This document shows, piece after piece, positions 9,398 to 17,947 of a stretch of 64,000 bases of DNA; positions within the stretch are counted from its first letter, which is position 1; each line of letters opens with the position of its first letter. The DNA lies in assembly GCA_948543815.1 (NCBI GenBank), contig CAOVHW010000002.1, forward strand, positions 62,001 to 126,000, given 5' to 3'. The notes below the pieces were generated by a model, which was not told the origin of the DNA, did not search any database, and saw nothing but the letters and a program-made list of their open reading frames with translations. The DNA is from an uncultured Eubacteriales bacterium (GTDB taxonomy: Bacteria; Bacillota; Clostridia; Lachnospirales; CAMVHY01). A program made the position numbers and the translations under genes.

Positions 9398-9901
9398 ATG
9401 ATTTTATCAATGAGTAATCAGGTAAAATTATTTTTACTGGCAATTTTAATCGGTCTCACTACCGGTTTTATATACGATATGATAAAAACGATACGAAAAA
9501 TAATTCGGCATAATAATTTTGCGATACAAGTTGAAGATTTTTTATTTTGGATAATAATCTCAGCGTCAACTTTTTTTATAATGTTAAATAAAAATTCCGG
9601 ACAGATTCGTGGCTATTGTATTGGCGGCGCACTTTTCGGTATGCTTCTATATTCTTTAACGCTAAGTAAATTTGTTGTAAGTACTTCAGTCGGTATCGTA
9701 AATTTTTTTATCAAAATTATTATGAATGCGCTACGAATTATTTTTTTGCCAATAAAATTTGTAATAAAAATAATTCCGTGGCAATATTTCATAGCGGTAA
9801 AAAATTTTTTCCAAAAATACTTGTACATCTCTAACCATTATGCGAAAATAAAAAGCAAACGTACTTTAAATAATTTAAAAATAATCTTTAAAAAAATTTA
9901 A
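9398..9901 (+). CDS. yabQ: Spore cortex biosynthesis protein YabQ
   Basis: Integral membrane protein of 167 residues with at least three to four hydrophobic segments (about 8-25, 45-62, 70-95, 105-125). The N-terminal MSNQVKLFLLAILIGLTTGF and IYDMIKTIRKIIRH are typical of YabQ, which is required for spore cortex formation in Bacillus subtilis. AAAGGA lies 8 bases upstream of the start. It sits 14 bases after yabP and 16 before the DivIC/FtsB-like gene, the conserved order. Confidence 0.9.
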   Translation: MILSMSNQVKLFLLAILIGLTTGFIYDMIKTIRKIIRHNNFAIQVEDFLFWIIISASTFFIMLNKNSGQIRGYCIGGALFGMLLYSLTLSKFVVSTSVGIVNFFIKIIMNALRIIFLPIKFVIKIIPWQYFIAVKNFFQKYLYISNHYAKIKSKRTLNNLKIIFKKI

Positions 9902-9917
9902 CTCGGTGGTGTAACTA

Positions 9918-10196
9918 ATGAAAAAAAATTTTCGTATTAAATTATTTCCACTTCTATCTTTCTTCTTAGTTAGTTCATTCGTTATCGTAAATTATGTGCA
10001 ATATAAAAATTATGCAAAAGTAAATAATGAAATCAAAAAAATTTTAAACGATATCGATAAGGAAAATTTACGTCACCAAAATCTTCAGGCTCAAATAAAA
10101 TCTTGTGATAGTAATGAATATATCGAAAAGATAGCACGTGAAAAATTAGGAATGATAAAGTCCGATGAAATAATTTTTTACAGTGAGGAAAATTAA
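9918..10196 (+). CDS. divIC: Septum formation initiator, DivIC/FtsB family
   Basis: Bitopic division protein of 92 residues: short basic N-terminus, one membrane helix (about 9-27, LFPLLSFFLVSSFVIVNYV), a coiled coil (about 33-65) and the conserved C-terminal YIEKIAREKLGMIKSDEIIF, the hallmark of the family. In Bacillus DivIC works with FtsL and DivIB in the divisome. The position directly after yabQ supports DivIC rather than another FtsB-like protein. It ends one base before the ATG of ispE, so the two are very likely co-translated. Confidence 0.9.
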   Translation: MKKNFRIKLFPLLSFFLVSSFVIVNYVQYKNYAKVNNEIKKILNDIDKENLRHQNLQAQIKSCDSNEYIEKIAREKLGMIKSDEIIFYSEEN

Positions 10197-11057
10197 ATGG
10201 ATACGGTAAAATTAAAAGCACCCGCTAAAATTAATTTGACATTAGATGTATTAGATAAACGTTCGGACGGTATGCATAATATTGTGAGTGTGATGCAAAC
10301 AATTTCGCTTTTCGATGATGTAGTTATAAAAAAAACAATTTTGCCCGGCATAAGAATTTTTTCAAACGTAGAATGGTTATGCGACAGTAATAATTTGGTC
10401 TATAGACTCGCCGAAGATATTTTGCGCGAATATAATTTAGATTGTGGCCTCACTATTAAACTTTATAAACGAATTCCAATTGGAGCAGGATTAGCTGGCG
10501 GAAGTTCTGATTGCGCTACGGCATTAAAATGTTTGATAAAACTTTTTGATTTAAAACTTTCGATGGCAAAAATACATAGAACTTGTGAGAAATATGGCGC
10601 TGATGTTCCATATTGTTTTTTTGGCGGAACAATGTTAGTCAAAGGAATCGGAAATATTTTAAAAAGATTACCGAATCATCCCAAAGCAGTTGTTTTATTA
10701 GCTAAACCAAATTTTATTGTTTCAAACAAAACCAAAAAAATTTTTGAAATGTTTGACCAAAAAACTTTTTCAAACTCACATACGGAAAAAATAATTTCAG
10801 CAATAAAAAACCGTAACATAAAAGATATTGCAGAAAATTTTTCGAATTCACTTGAATATGTAACGGCTAATCTTTGCCCGCAAATTAAACAAATAAAAAA
10901 TTTTATGCTGCAAAATGATGCGTTCGGTGCATGTATGAGTGGTAGTGGGCCAACGGTTTTTGGCTATTTTGAAAATTTTAATATTGCTAAGAAAACTGCT
11001 GTGAAAATTCAAAATAAATTCCGCTATGTTACAACTTTCGTAACACGAACTTTATAA
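10197..11057 (+). CDS. ispE: 4-diphosphocytidyl-2-C-methyl-D-erythritol kinase
   Basis: GHMP-family kinase of 286 residues in the non-mevalonate (MEP) isoprenoid pathway, phosphorylating CDP-methylerythritol at the 2-position. Domain marks: N-terminal APAKINLTLDVLDKRSDGMH, the ATP-binding loop PIGAGLAGGSSDCATAL, the GADVPYCFFGGT motif and the C-terminal MSGSGPTVFGYF. Full length for the family. Its ATG abuts the stop of the DivIC gene with no gap. Confidence 0.97.
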   Translation: MDTVKLKAPAKINLTLDVLDKRSDGMHNIVSVMQTISLFDDVVIKKTILPGIRIFSNVEWLCDSNNLVYRLAEDILREYNLDCGLTIKLYKRIPIGAGLAGGSSDCATALKCLIKLFDLKLSMAKIHRTCEKYGADVPYCFFGGTMLVKGIGNILKRLPNHPKAVVLLAKPNFIVSNKTKKIFEMFDQKTFSNSHTEKIISAIKNRNIKDIAENFSNSLEYVTANLCPQIKQIKNFMLQNDAFGACMSGSGPTVFGYFENFNIAKKTAVKIQNKFRYVTTFVTRTL

Positions 11058-11137
11058 AGAAAATAAATTTGCAAATTATATGATTACACTTCCTTTTTTG
11101 ATTGCTAAAATAATAGTTAAAAAAAGGAGTGATGTAT

Positions 11138-11284
11138 ATGGATGAAATCATTAGCGTTATTGCAAATGTAGGTTTCCCAACTTTTATTGCGATTTATTTA
11201 TTACTTCGTTTTGAGTCGCAAATTACTGAGTTGACCTGTAGCATTAATCGCTTAGAGCAAACTATTAATAATATTGTCAAGTAA
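11138..11284 (+). CDS. YvrJ family small membrane protein
   Basis: A 48-residue protein with the YvrJ signature: MDEIISVIANVGFPTFIAIY, a single membrane helix with the conserved VGFP, then LLLRFESQI and an amphipathic tail with regularly spaced Leu and Ile. AGGAG at 11125-11129 is 8 bases before the ATG at 11138; an ATG at 11132 is in frame but only 2 bases from that site. The function of the family is not established. The 3' end overlaps the convergent dusB gene by 33 bases. Confidence 0.85.
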   Translation: MDEIISVIANVGFPTFIAIYLLLRFESQITELTCSINRLEQTINNIVK

Positions 11285-12199
11285 GTTTTTAAAATCATCG
11301 TAAGTTTTACATTTATTTATCTCCAAACGTATATGAGATGCGTTGGAGATTTTTTTTGTATACCATGAAAGATGTTTGCGCATTTCAATAATATTTCCAG
11401 TTTGATTTAAAAGATGTAAATGTTTTTTTGCCATATTTATTTTTTCGATAGGGGAGGGCGGAAGAATTTTTTTACCGCTATTTATGTACGTATCAATTTG
11501 TTTAAAAATCCATGGATTTCCTAATGCAGCACGTCCAATCATAATTGCATCGCAGTTAGTAAGTTCAAACATTTTTTTAGCATCATCACAATTTTTTATG
11601 TCGCCATTTCCAATTACGGGAATGGAGACATTTTTTTTTACCTGCGCAATTATTTCCCAGTCGGCATCACCACTATATTCTTGTTTTGCAGTTCGTCCAT
11701 GAATACAAATTGCGGATGCACCAGCTTGTTCAATTATTTTTGATATTTCGACAGCGTTTGTGTTGATAAATCCTTTGCAAATTTTTACGGTAACAGGTTT
11801 TTTTGTAGCGGCCGTACAAGTTTTAACTATGTCAGCAATTAATTTTGGATTTTCTAAAAGTTTAGCACCATCGCCATTATGAATTATTTTTTTAGCGGGA
11901 CAACCCATATTTATATCGATGATTTCAAATTTTTCACTGTCAATTTTTTTAATTGCGGCGTCAAAAATTTTTGGCTCATGTCCAAACAATTGAATGACGA
12001 GTGGATGATCATTTTCAGTTGTTTCCAAAAGTTTTAATGTATTTTCATTGTCATAATAAATTCCGTTTATGCTTATCATTTCGGAATAAGCTAAGCCGCA
12101 GGAATTTTCACGGCTTATCGTACGAAATGCAAGATTTGTAATGCCAGCCATTGGCGCTAAAAAAATATTGTTTTTTGTTTCAACGTTTCTTATTTTCAT
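11252..12199 (-). CDS. dusB: tRNA-dihydrouridine synthase (DusB type)
   Basis: FMN-dependent enzyme of 315 residues that reduces uridine to dihydrouridine in tRNA D-loops. Motifs: NIFLAPMAGITNLAFR at the N-terminus, the DINMGCPAKK loop with the catalytic Cys, AICIHGRTAKQEYSG, PVIGNGDI and the FMN-phosphate site MIGRAALGNPWIF. AAGGAG precedes the ATG at 12199. In many Bacillota dusB is upstream of greA and lysS; here neither is adjacent, and the gene is divergent from mnmE, another tRNA-modification gene. Confidence 0.95.
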   Translation of the reverse strand: MKIRNVETKNNIFLAPMAGITNLAFRTISRENSCGLAYSEMISINGIYYDNENTLKLLETTENDHPLVIQLFGHEPKIFDAAIKKIDSEKFEIIDINMGCPAKKIIHNGDGAKLLENPKLIADIVKTCTAATKKPVTVKICKGFINTNAVEISKIIEQAGASAICIHGRTAKQEYSGDADWEIIAQVKKNVSIPVIGNGDIKNCDDAKKMFELTNCDAIMIGRAALGNPWIFKQIDTYINSGKKILPPSPIEKINMAKKHLHLLNQTGNIIEMRKHLSWYTKKISNASHIRLEINKCKTYDDFKNLLDNIINSLL

Positions 12200-12247
12200 T
12201 TTTGCTCCTTGATATTTTTAGTTTGTTTAATTATATTAAAAAAAAAT

Positions 12248-13603
12248 ATGGAGGCGAGAAAAATTTCTGACGATATAATTGCGGCAATTTCAACGCCAAT
12301 TGGAACCGGTGGAATCGGTATTGTTCGAATGAGTGGAACAGGTTCGTTATCACTTCTTAAAAAAATTTTTAAATGCAACTGCAACGATTTTCAATCTCAT
12401 CATATTTATTATGGTTCAATTGTTGACGAAACAGAAAATATTATTGACGAAGTTTTAGTAAATATAATGCTTGCGCCAAAATCGTATACGCGTGAAGATG
12501 TTATCGAAATTAATTGCCACGGTGGATTGTTGTGTGTTCAACAAATTTTACAATTGGTTTTAAATAGCGGGGCGAGATTGGCAGAGCCTGGAGAATTTAC
12601 AAAGCGTGCATATTTAAATGGACGTTTGGATTTATTACAAGCCGAAGCAGTAATTGATGTCATAAATTCCAAAACGAATTTGTCAAAACAAGTTGCTGTC
12701 AATCAGTTAAATGGTAGCTTGTCAAATAAAATTAATGAATGTTTGCAAATGATTTTAGATATAATAGCGCGAATAGAAGCCGCCATTGATTATTCTGATG
12801 AGTATGAAATTTTTGATGCGTCTCAGAAAATTTTAAACGTTTCCGAAAAAATTAAAAAATTATTGGATTCGGCGGATGTCGGAAAAATTATTCATGATGG
12901 AATTAATATCGCAATTGTTGGAAAGCCGAACGTTGGGAAATCTTCACTTTTAAATAATTTGGCGCAAAAAGATTCTGCAATTGTAACTGATATCCCGGGC
13001 ACAACGCGCGATATTATTTGTGAATACATAAATATTGATGGAATATCTGCAAAAATTTTGGATACGGCAGGAATTCATTCAACGGAGAATGTTGTAGAAA
13101 ATTTAGGAATAGAAAAGGCAAAACTTTGTGCGCAAAATGCTGATATTATTTTATTGTTGTTTGATTGGTCGCGCGAATTTGATAATGATGATAAGAATCT
13201 TTTATCGTTTTATAACAGTGAAAAAATTTTATTTGTTGTAAATAAAATTGATTTGCCGCAAAAATTTTTTGCACCGAATAATTTGCAGTTAATAAAAATA
13301 TCTGCGAAAAAAAATTTCGGACTTGATGATTTACGAAAAAATATAAAAAAAATTGTTTTCGGTAAAAATATTTTTGACAAAAGTAACGAAATTTTTGTAT
13401 GTAATGTCAGACATAAAACTGCGCTCAAAAATTCTTACGATAGTTTAATGCGTGCTCTTAAAACAATTTCAAACGATTTGCCGATTGATTTGACAGTTAT
13501 AGATTTACGTGACGCTTACGATTTTCTTGGCGAAATTATTGGGCAGTCAGTGAGCGATAAAATTGCAGACGAAATATTTTCAAAATTTTGTGTCGGAAAG
13601 TAG
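12248..13603 (+). CDS. mnmE: tRNA uridine-5-carboxymethylaminomethyl GTPase MnmE
   Basis: GTPase that with MnmG installs the cmnm5 modification at wobble U34. An N-terminal tetrahydrofolate-binding TrmE domain (IAAISTPIGTGGIGIVRMSG, then NCHGGLLCVQQILQ, EFTKRAYLNGRLDLLQAEAV), a G domain (G1 GKPNVGKSS, G2 DIPGTTRDI, G3 LDTAG, G4 NKID) and the C-terminal FCVGK with the key Cys are all visible. The only ATG (12248) has no ribosome binding site. A perfect GGAGG at 12250-12254 instead points to an in-frame ATT at 12263, giving an N-terminus MSDDIIAAIS that fits the family; see findings. A TTG at 12209 is not credible. mnmG follows after 9 bases. Confidence 0.96.
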   Translation: MEARKISDDIIAAISTPIGTGGIGIVRMSGTGSLSLLKKIFKCNCNDFQSHHIYYGSIVDETENIIDEVLVNIMLAPKSYTREDVIEINCHGGLLCVQQILQLVLNSGARLAEPGEFTKRAYLNGRLDLLQAEAVIDVINSKTNLSKQVAVNQLNGSLSNKINECLQMILDIIARIEAAIDYSDEYEIFDASQKILNVSEKIKKLLDSADVGKIIHDGINIAIVGKPNVGKSSLLNNLAQKDSAIVTDIPGTTRDIICEYINIDGISAKILDTAGIHSTENVVENLGIEKAKLCAQNADIILLLFDWSREFDNDDKNLLSFYNSEKILFVVNKIDLPQKFFAPNNLQLIKISAKKNFGLDDLRKNIKKIVFGKNIFDKSNEIFVCNVRHKTALKNSYDSLMRALKTISNDLPIDLTVIDLRDAYDFLGEIIGQSVSDKIADEIFSKFCVGK

Positions 13604-13612
13604 TGATTTATT

Positions 13613-15481
13613 ATGAATTATAATGCCGGATTTTTCGATGTTATTATTGTTGGCGGCGGTCATGCGGGTTGTGAGGCAGCGCTCGCTTGTGCACGCATTG
13701 GTTTAAAAACTGTTTTGTTCGCAATAAATTTGGATTCAATTGCGATGATGCCGTGTAATCCAAATATCGGTGGGACTTCAAAAGGTCATCTTGTTCGTGA
13801 AATTGATGCGCTTGGCGGTGAAATGGCAAAAAATATTGACAAAACTTTTATTCAATCCAGAATGTTGAACACCGGAAAAGGACCAGCGGTTTATTCTTTA
13901 CGTGCGCAAGCTGATAAATTTGAGTATGCGAAGCAAATGAAAAAAACGCTTGAGAATACAAATAATCTTTACATAAAACAAGGTGAAGTTGTGCAAATTT
14001 TAGTCGAAAAAAATAAAGTTTGTGGTGTAATTTTGGAGAGCGGCGCAATTTATAATTCAAAAGCCGTTGTCATTTGTACTGGAACTTATTTAAAATCACG
14101 CTGTCTTTTTGGACATACTATTATTCAAAGTGGACCGAATGGTTTTAAATCATCAAGCAAACTTGGTGATTCATTAAACAAACTTGGCATAAAAATGTTT
14201 CGGTTTAAGACGGGAACACCAGCACGAATCGATAAGCGCAGCATTGATTTTTCTAAAATGCAAATACAATATGGGGATAAAAAAATTGTTCCGTTTTCAT
14301 TTGAAACTTCTTTTTTAGAGCGTGAACAGATTCCCTGCTATCTGACATATACTAATGCACAGACATGTGAAATTATAAAGCAAAATCTTTCAAAATCACC
14401 GATGTATTCAGGAATAATAGAAGGAACGGGGACGCGATATTGTCCATCGATTGAAGATAAAGTTGTAAGATTTTCTGACAAGCTACGCCATCAAGTTTTT
14501 ATTGAGCCAGAAGGTGAAAATACAAATGAGATGTATGCGGCAGGTTTGTCAACGTCATTGCCTGAAGATGTACAAATTAAAATGTATCGGACAGTAACCG
14601 GGCTTGAAAAATGTGAATTTATGCGCACAGGTTATGCAATTGAATATGATTGTATTGATGCGACGCAATTGAAACTTTCACTCGAATTTAAAAATATCGC
14701 TGGATTATTTAGTGCCGGACAATTTAATGGAAGTTCAGGCTATGAAGAAGCGGCGGCACAGGGAATTATCGCCGGTATAAATGCGGCAATGTATGTTCAA
14801 AAAAAATCGCCGCTGATTATTGACCGTTCTGAAGGATATATTGGCGTATTAATTGATGATATGGTTACGAAAGGAAGCAATGAACCGTATCGAATGCTGA
14901 CATCCCGTGCAGAATATAGATTGCTTTTACGTCAGGATAATGCTGATTTACGTTTGACGCCAAAAGGTTTTGAAGTTGGTTTGATAAAATCAGAGCGATA
15001 TGAAAAATTTTTGGATAAGCAGGAAAAAATTCGTCGAGAAATTGAACGTGTGTCAAAAGTTTTTATTAAAGCTGATGAAAAAACGAATAAAATTTTGTGC
15101 GAGCACAACAGTCATGAAATTTCAAACGGACTTTATCTTTCGGAATTAATTAAACGGCCGCAAATGAATTATGAAATTTTGGAAGCAATTGATAATGCAC
15201 GGCCAAATTTAGACGAGCAAGTTCGTGAGCAAGTTAATATCCAAATAAAATATGCGGGATATATAAATCGGCAGATTAATCAAGTTGAAAAATTTAAACG
15301 CCTTGAAAATAAAAAATTACCGTTGTATTTAGATTATAAAAATGTAAAAGGATTAAGTATTGAAGCAGCGGAACATTTAAATAAAATTAAACCTGAAAAT
15401 GTTGGGCAGGCTCTTAGAATTGCTGGCGTTTCTCATGCCGATATCTCAGTCTTACTTATTTTTTTAAAACATCAATCGTGA
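13613..15481 (+). CDS. mnmG: tRNA uridine-5-carboxymethylaminomethyl enzyme MnmG
   Basis: FAD-dependent partner of MnmE in wobble-uridine modification; 622 residues, normal length. The FAD-binding fold starts with DVIIVGGGHAGCEAALA, followed by the GidA signatures NPNIGGTSKGHLVREIDALG and GPAVYSLRAQADK, then ICTGTYL, the late FAD motif GLFSAGQFNGSSGYEEAAAQ and the C-terminal helical domain ending in SHADISVLLIFLK. The conserved catalytic cysteines are retained in the central region (IPCYLTYTN, GTRYCPSIEDK). The ribosome binding site is weak (GGAAAG), so translation is probably coupled to mnmE 9 bases upstream. Confidence 0.98.
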   Translation: MNYNAGFFDVIIVGGGHAGCEAALACARIGLKTVLFAINLDSIAMMPCNPNIGGTSKGHLVREIDALGGEMAKNIDKTFIQSRMLNTGKGPAVYSLRAQADKFEYAKQMKKTLENTNNLYIKQGEVVQILVEKNKVCGVILESGAIYNSKAVVICTGTYLKSRCLFGHTIIQSGPNGFKSSSKLGDSLNKLGIKMFRFKTGTPARIDKRSIDFSKMQIQYGDKKIVPFSFETSFLEREQIPCYLTYTNAQTCEIIKQNLSKSPMYSGIIEGTGTRYCPSIEDKVVRFSDKLRHQVFIEPEGENTNEMYAAGLSTSLPEDVQIKMYRTVTGLEKCEFMRTGYAIEYDCIDATQLKLSLEFKNIAGLFSAGQFNGSSGYEEAAAQGIIAGINAAMYVQKKSPLIIDRSEGYIGVLIDDMVTKGSNEPYRMLTSRAEYRLLLRQDNADLRLTPKGFEVGLIKSERYEKFLDKQEKIRREIERVSKVFIKADEKTNKILCEHNSHEISNGLYLSELIKRPQMNYEILEAIDNARPNLDEQVREQVNIQIKYAGYINRQINQVEKFKRLENKKLPLYLDYKNVKGLSIEAAEHLNKIKPENVGQALRIAGVSHADISVLLIFLKHQS

Positions 15482-15512
15482 AAAAAAATGAAAAATGATT
15501 GGAGTGATAATT

Positions 15513-15920
15513 ATGAATAGTGGCTACGGATTTTTTTTACCGCTTGAATCTAAATTTATTAATATCAAAATCGATTTTAATCTTAAACGTTATAGTAATC
15601 TTATTGGCCCATTTTTTCAGATTGAGAATGAAAATAGTATGGTTGATTTTTTTTTACGTACTCTATTTAATTCGTCAATTGATGAGGCAAAAAAATTTAT
15701 TAGTCCCGATATTGATGAGTTTTTAGATTTAGATGAAGTAAAAAAATATTTTGATACTGATTGGATTTGTATTTCACGTGGTAATTTTAAGCAGCGTCAT
15801 CATTTTGTAAATTCAGTTTTATTTTTTAATAAGGTGACAGGTTCATCCGACATAATTGATTTTTATTTAATAAATCAACCGGATAAATTTAGTCGATGGA
15901 AAATATATGCTATCTTGTAA
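15513..15920 (+). CDS. Hypothetical protein, 135 residues
   Basis: Not recognised. The start at ATG 15513 is set by GGAG (15501-15504) 8 bases upstream; an in-frame ATG at 15495 precedes that site. The sequence is mixed alpha/beta and soluble, with an N-terminal beta-like part (FINIKIDFNLKRYSNLIGPF), a helical FFLRTLFNSSIDEAKKFI and a beta-rich end (HHFVNSVLFFNKV, IDFYLINQPDKFSRWKIYAI), an arrangement that resembles NTF2-like or DUF4878-type folds; this is only a resemblance. It lies 31 bases after mnmG on the same strand and is followed by a hairpin terminator at 15933-15964. Confidence 0.65.
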   Translation: MNSGYGFFLPLESKFINIKIDFNLKRYSNLIGPFFQIENENSMVDFFLRTLFNSSIDEAKKFISPDIDEFLDLDEVKKYFDTDWICISRGNFKQRHHFVNSVLFFNKVTGSSDIIDFYLINQPDKFSRWKIYAIL

Positions 15921-15932
15921 TTGGGCGCGTAA

Positions 15933-15964
15933 TATCACTCATATATTATATGGGTGATTTTTTT
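15933..15964 (+). terminator. Terminator hairpin that also carries the next gene's ribosome binding site
   Basis: A near-palindrome (ATCAC at 15934-15938 pairs with GTGAT at 15954-15958; CATAT with ATATG inside) ends in a run of eight or so T residues. The 3' arm contains GGGTG (15952-15956), which is the SD site for the following small ORF at 15965. It can act as a terminator, and its stem would hide the SD site of the next gene. Confidence 0.6.
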
Positions 15965-16174
15965 ATGAAAGAATTTATCGTGCTAATCGGTGAAATTTTT
16001 TTTATTTCGTGCGTACAGACACTTGTTGAAGTTTTTTTAAATATCCATGAAAAATCTTATCAGTCAAAAATTTTAAATACGGCATGTTTTTGTGCGAGTT
16101 TATATCTTTTATTGCAATATGTTTTTGACAATATTATCAAGGATTTAGTTTCGTATATTAATTTTAATTTTTGA
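15965..16174 (+). CDS. Small hydrophobic membrane protein, 69 residues
   Basis: Not recognised. Two hydrophobic segments are visible (about residues 3-20, FIVLIGEIFFISCVQTLV, and 38-58, TACFCASLYLLLQYVFD). GGGTG at 15952-15956 is 8 bases before ATG 15965; an upstream in-frame ATG at 15896 would overlap the preceding gene and lacks a site. The ribosome binding site is buried in the terminator hairpin of the preceding gene, so expression may depend on upstream translation or an internal promoter. The 3' end overlaps the convergent ABC-F gene by 11 bases. Confidence 0.5.
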   Translation: MKEFIVLIGEIFFISCVQTLVEVFLNIHEKSYQSKILNTACFCASLYLLLQYVFDNIIKDLVSYINFNF

Positions 16175-17684
16175 TATCAATTATTTTGTCGGCCCAAACT
16201 TTATAAAAATTTTCCTCATGCGAAACTAAAATTAAATTTGCCGACCAGTTAGCTAATTGAGTTTTTAAAACTTCTTTTGCATTTTCATCAAGATGATTTG
16301 TCGGCTCATCAAGTATTAAAAAATTTGCCGGTGTCAACATTAATTCACATATTTTGATTTTTGTTTGCTCACCGCCACTTAGCAATGAAATTGGTTGTAA
16401 AACATTTTTGCTTTTTAAATTGCATTGCGCAAGATATTTTCTTATTTCTTTTTCACTAAGCTTTGGAAATTTATTCGCTATCGTTTCAAGTGCTGAAAGT
16501 TTTGGATTTTCAAATTGTAAATCTTGTTTAAAATATGCAAGTTTGGTATTTTGTGCGAACTCAAAATTTCCACTGATAGGTCTTATTTCTTTTACTAATG
16601 TTTTCAAAAGTGTGGACTTCCCAATTCCATTAAAACCTGTAATAACAGTTTTTTCACCTGCTCGGATTTCAAAATTTATTTTTGGCAGCAGTGGATAATT
16701 ATAGCCAATCTCTAAATTTTTTATGACTAATGCCTTTTGCGAATTAATCGGCATTGCTTTAAATTTAAATGTTGGTTTCGCAAGTGTTTCAGGTTTTGTA
16801 AGACGTTCTATTTTGTCAAGTTGTTTTTGCCGGCTTTTCGCCATATTTGCTGTCGACGCACGCGCTTTATTTTTCGTAATATAGTTCTCAAGTTTCTCAA
16901 TTTGTTTTTGTTGCGCTGAAAATGCTTTTAAATATCCTTCACGTTTAAAATTTTTTTGCTCCAAAAAATGAGTAAAGTTTCCTTTATATTTTTTCGCATC
17001 ACAAAATTCTATATCGCATATGCAATTTGTAACTTTATCCAGAAAATCAAAATCGTGCGAGATAATTATGAACGAATTTTTATATGCTTTTAAATATTCT
17101 GCGAGCCATTTTATATGTTCTTTATCAAGAAAATTTGTCGGTTCATCGAGTAATAAAACGTCAGGTTTCTCTAGCAATAATTTTGCTAAAATAATTTTTG
17201 CTTTTTGACCGCCACTTAAATTTTTTAATGGCTTATCAATTCCGATAGCTGTTATTCCAAGATTATTTGCGACTTTTAAAATTTTACTTTCAATTTGATA
17301 GTAATCATTGCTTTCCAAAAAATCTTGTAGCTTCGTAATTTTATTTATAATTTCATCGCTACCATCTAATTGTTCGTATAAATTGTTTAATTTGTTTTGT
17401 GCATCAAAAATTTTTTCAAATGCAGTCTTGAGATATTCAAAGACACTTAGATTTTCATTTAATTTTGCATATTGATCGAGGTAACCGATTTTTATATTTT
17501 TAAGCCAAATTATATTTCCTTTATCGGGAATAATTTTTCCGAGTAATATGTTAAGTAAAGTTGTCTTTCCCGTTCCGTTTTCACCAACTAATCCCATATG
17601 TTCGCCCTTAAAAAGTTCAAACGAAATATTTTTATAAAGTAATTTGTCTCCAAATGAGTGAGATAAATTTTCTACTTTTAACAT
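16164..17684 (-). CDS. ABC-F family ATPase (ribosome-associated)
   Basis: Soluble duplicated ATPase of 506 residues without membrane segments. First ABC domain: Walker A GENGTGKTT, signature LSGGQKAKI, Walker B VLLLDEPTNFLD. An interdomain linker follows (about 245-310) with a long basic coiled coil including NKARASTANMAKSRQKQLDK. Second ABC domain: Walker A GFNGIGKST, signature LSGGEQTKI, LILDEPTNHLD. This architecture is ABC-F, whose members bind the ribosomal E site and either ease translation or dislodge antibiotics. The start at ATG 17684 has AAGGA 8 bases upstream. The long attenuator-like leader (17690-17948) argues for an inducible, antibiotic-responsive role rather than a housekeeping one; that is inference. 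Confidence 0.9.
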   Translation of the reverse strand: MLKVENLSHSFGDKLLYKNISFELFKGEHMGLVGENGTGKTTLLNILLGKIIPDKGNIIWLKNIKIGYLDQYAKLNENLSVFEYLKTAFEKIFDAQNKLNNLYEQLDGSDEIINKITKLQDFLESNDYYQIESKILKVANNLGITAIGIDKPLKNLSGGQKAKIILAKLLLEKPDVLLLDEPTNFLDKEHIKWLAEYLKAYKNSFIIISHDFDFLDKVTNCICDIEFCDAKKYKGNFTHFLEQKNFKREGYLKAFSAQQKQIEKLENYITKNKARASTANMAKSRQKQLDKIERLTKPETLAKPTFKFKAMPINSQKALVIKNLEIGYNYPLLPKINFEIRAGEKTVITGFNGIGKSTLLKTLVKEIRPISGNFEFAQNTKLAYFKQDLQFENPKLSALETIANKFPKLSEKEIRKYLAQCNLKSKNVLQPISLLSGGEQTKIKICELMLTPANFLILDEPTNHLDENAKEVLKTQLANWSANLILVSHEENFYKVWADKIIDIKN

Positions 17685-17722
17685 TTTCATCATCCTTTTT
17701 TTATAAAAAAATTTTAATAAAA

Positions 17723-17750
17723 AAAGCAAAAGGATTTTCCCTTTTGCTTT
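17723..17750 (-). terminator. Second intrinsic terminator in the ABC-F leader
   Basis: An 11-base-pair stem (CCTTTTGCTTT at 17740-17750 pairs with AAAGCAAAAGG at 17723-17733) followed on the minus strand by a T-rich run into 17716. It lies 30 to 60 bases ahead of the ABC-F start, after the first terminator, so transcripts must pass both. Confidence 0.75.
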
Positions 17751-17751
17751 A

Positions 17752-17787
17752 ATAAAACAAAAGGCCACTGAAAACATTGAGTGGCCT
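17752..17787 (-). terminator. First intrinsic terminator in the ABC-F leader
   Basis: A GC-rich stem (GGCCACT at 17763-17769 with AGTGGCC at 17780-17786, loop of about 10 bases) followed on the minus strand by TTTTGTTTT. In a 5' leader this is the form of an attenuator. Confidence 0.8.
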
Positions 17788-17861
17788 AATAAATATCAGC
17801 ATAACAAAATAATGCAATTGCTTGCACAATTTTTATATTAACCGATGAAAAAATATATATA

Positions 17862-17906
17862 AGCTCAATACAATGTCTCATTTACAATTTTTCATTGTAA
17901 TGAGCT
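17862..17906 (-). promoter_or_regulatory. Alternative hairpins of the ABC-F attenuator
   Basis: Two overlapping inverted repeats compete for the same bases. A 14-base pair of arms (17862-17875 with 17893-17906, one mismatch) encloses this segment, while a short perfect hairpin (TTACAAT at 17882-17888 with ATTGTAA at 17894-17900) uses part of the upstream arm. They start right after the leader peptide stop codon, where a stalled ribosome would decide which one forms. Confidence 0.6.
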
Positions 17907-17909
17907 AAA

Positions 17910-17927
17910 TTAAATTGTCACTATCAC
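17910..17927 (-). CDS. Putative leader peptide M-I-V-T-I of the ABC-F attenuator
   Basis: GAGGTG (17940-17935) is followed after 7 bases by GTG, then ATA GTG ACA ATT and TAA, giving a five-residue peptide. It sits about 15 to 20 bases downstream of the predicted transcription start and immediately ahead of the competing hairpins. Short hydrophobic leader peptides of this kind sense ribosome-targeting drugs in erm and antibiotic-resistance ABC-F leaders. The reading is from sequence only; a chance SD-start-stop arrangement is possible. Confidence 0.55.
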   Translation of the reverse strand: MIVTI

Positions 17928-17947
17928 TTTAAAACACCTCGCTTTTA

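Noticed and set aside
17685..17777. N-terminal extension of the ABC-F protein starting at an ATG inside terminator 1
   Set aside because: It has no ribosome binding site, encodes only a low-complexity hydrophobic string, and a correctly spaced AAGGA supports ATG 17684.
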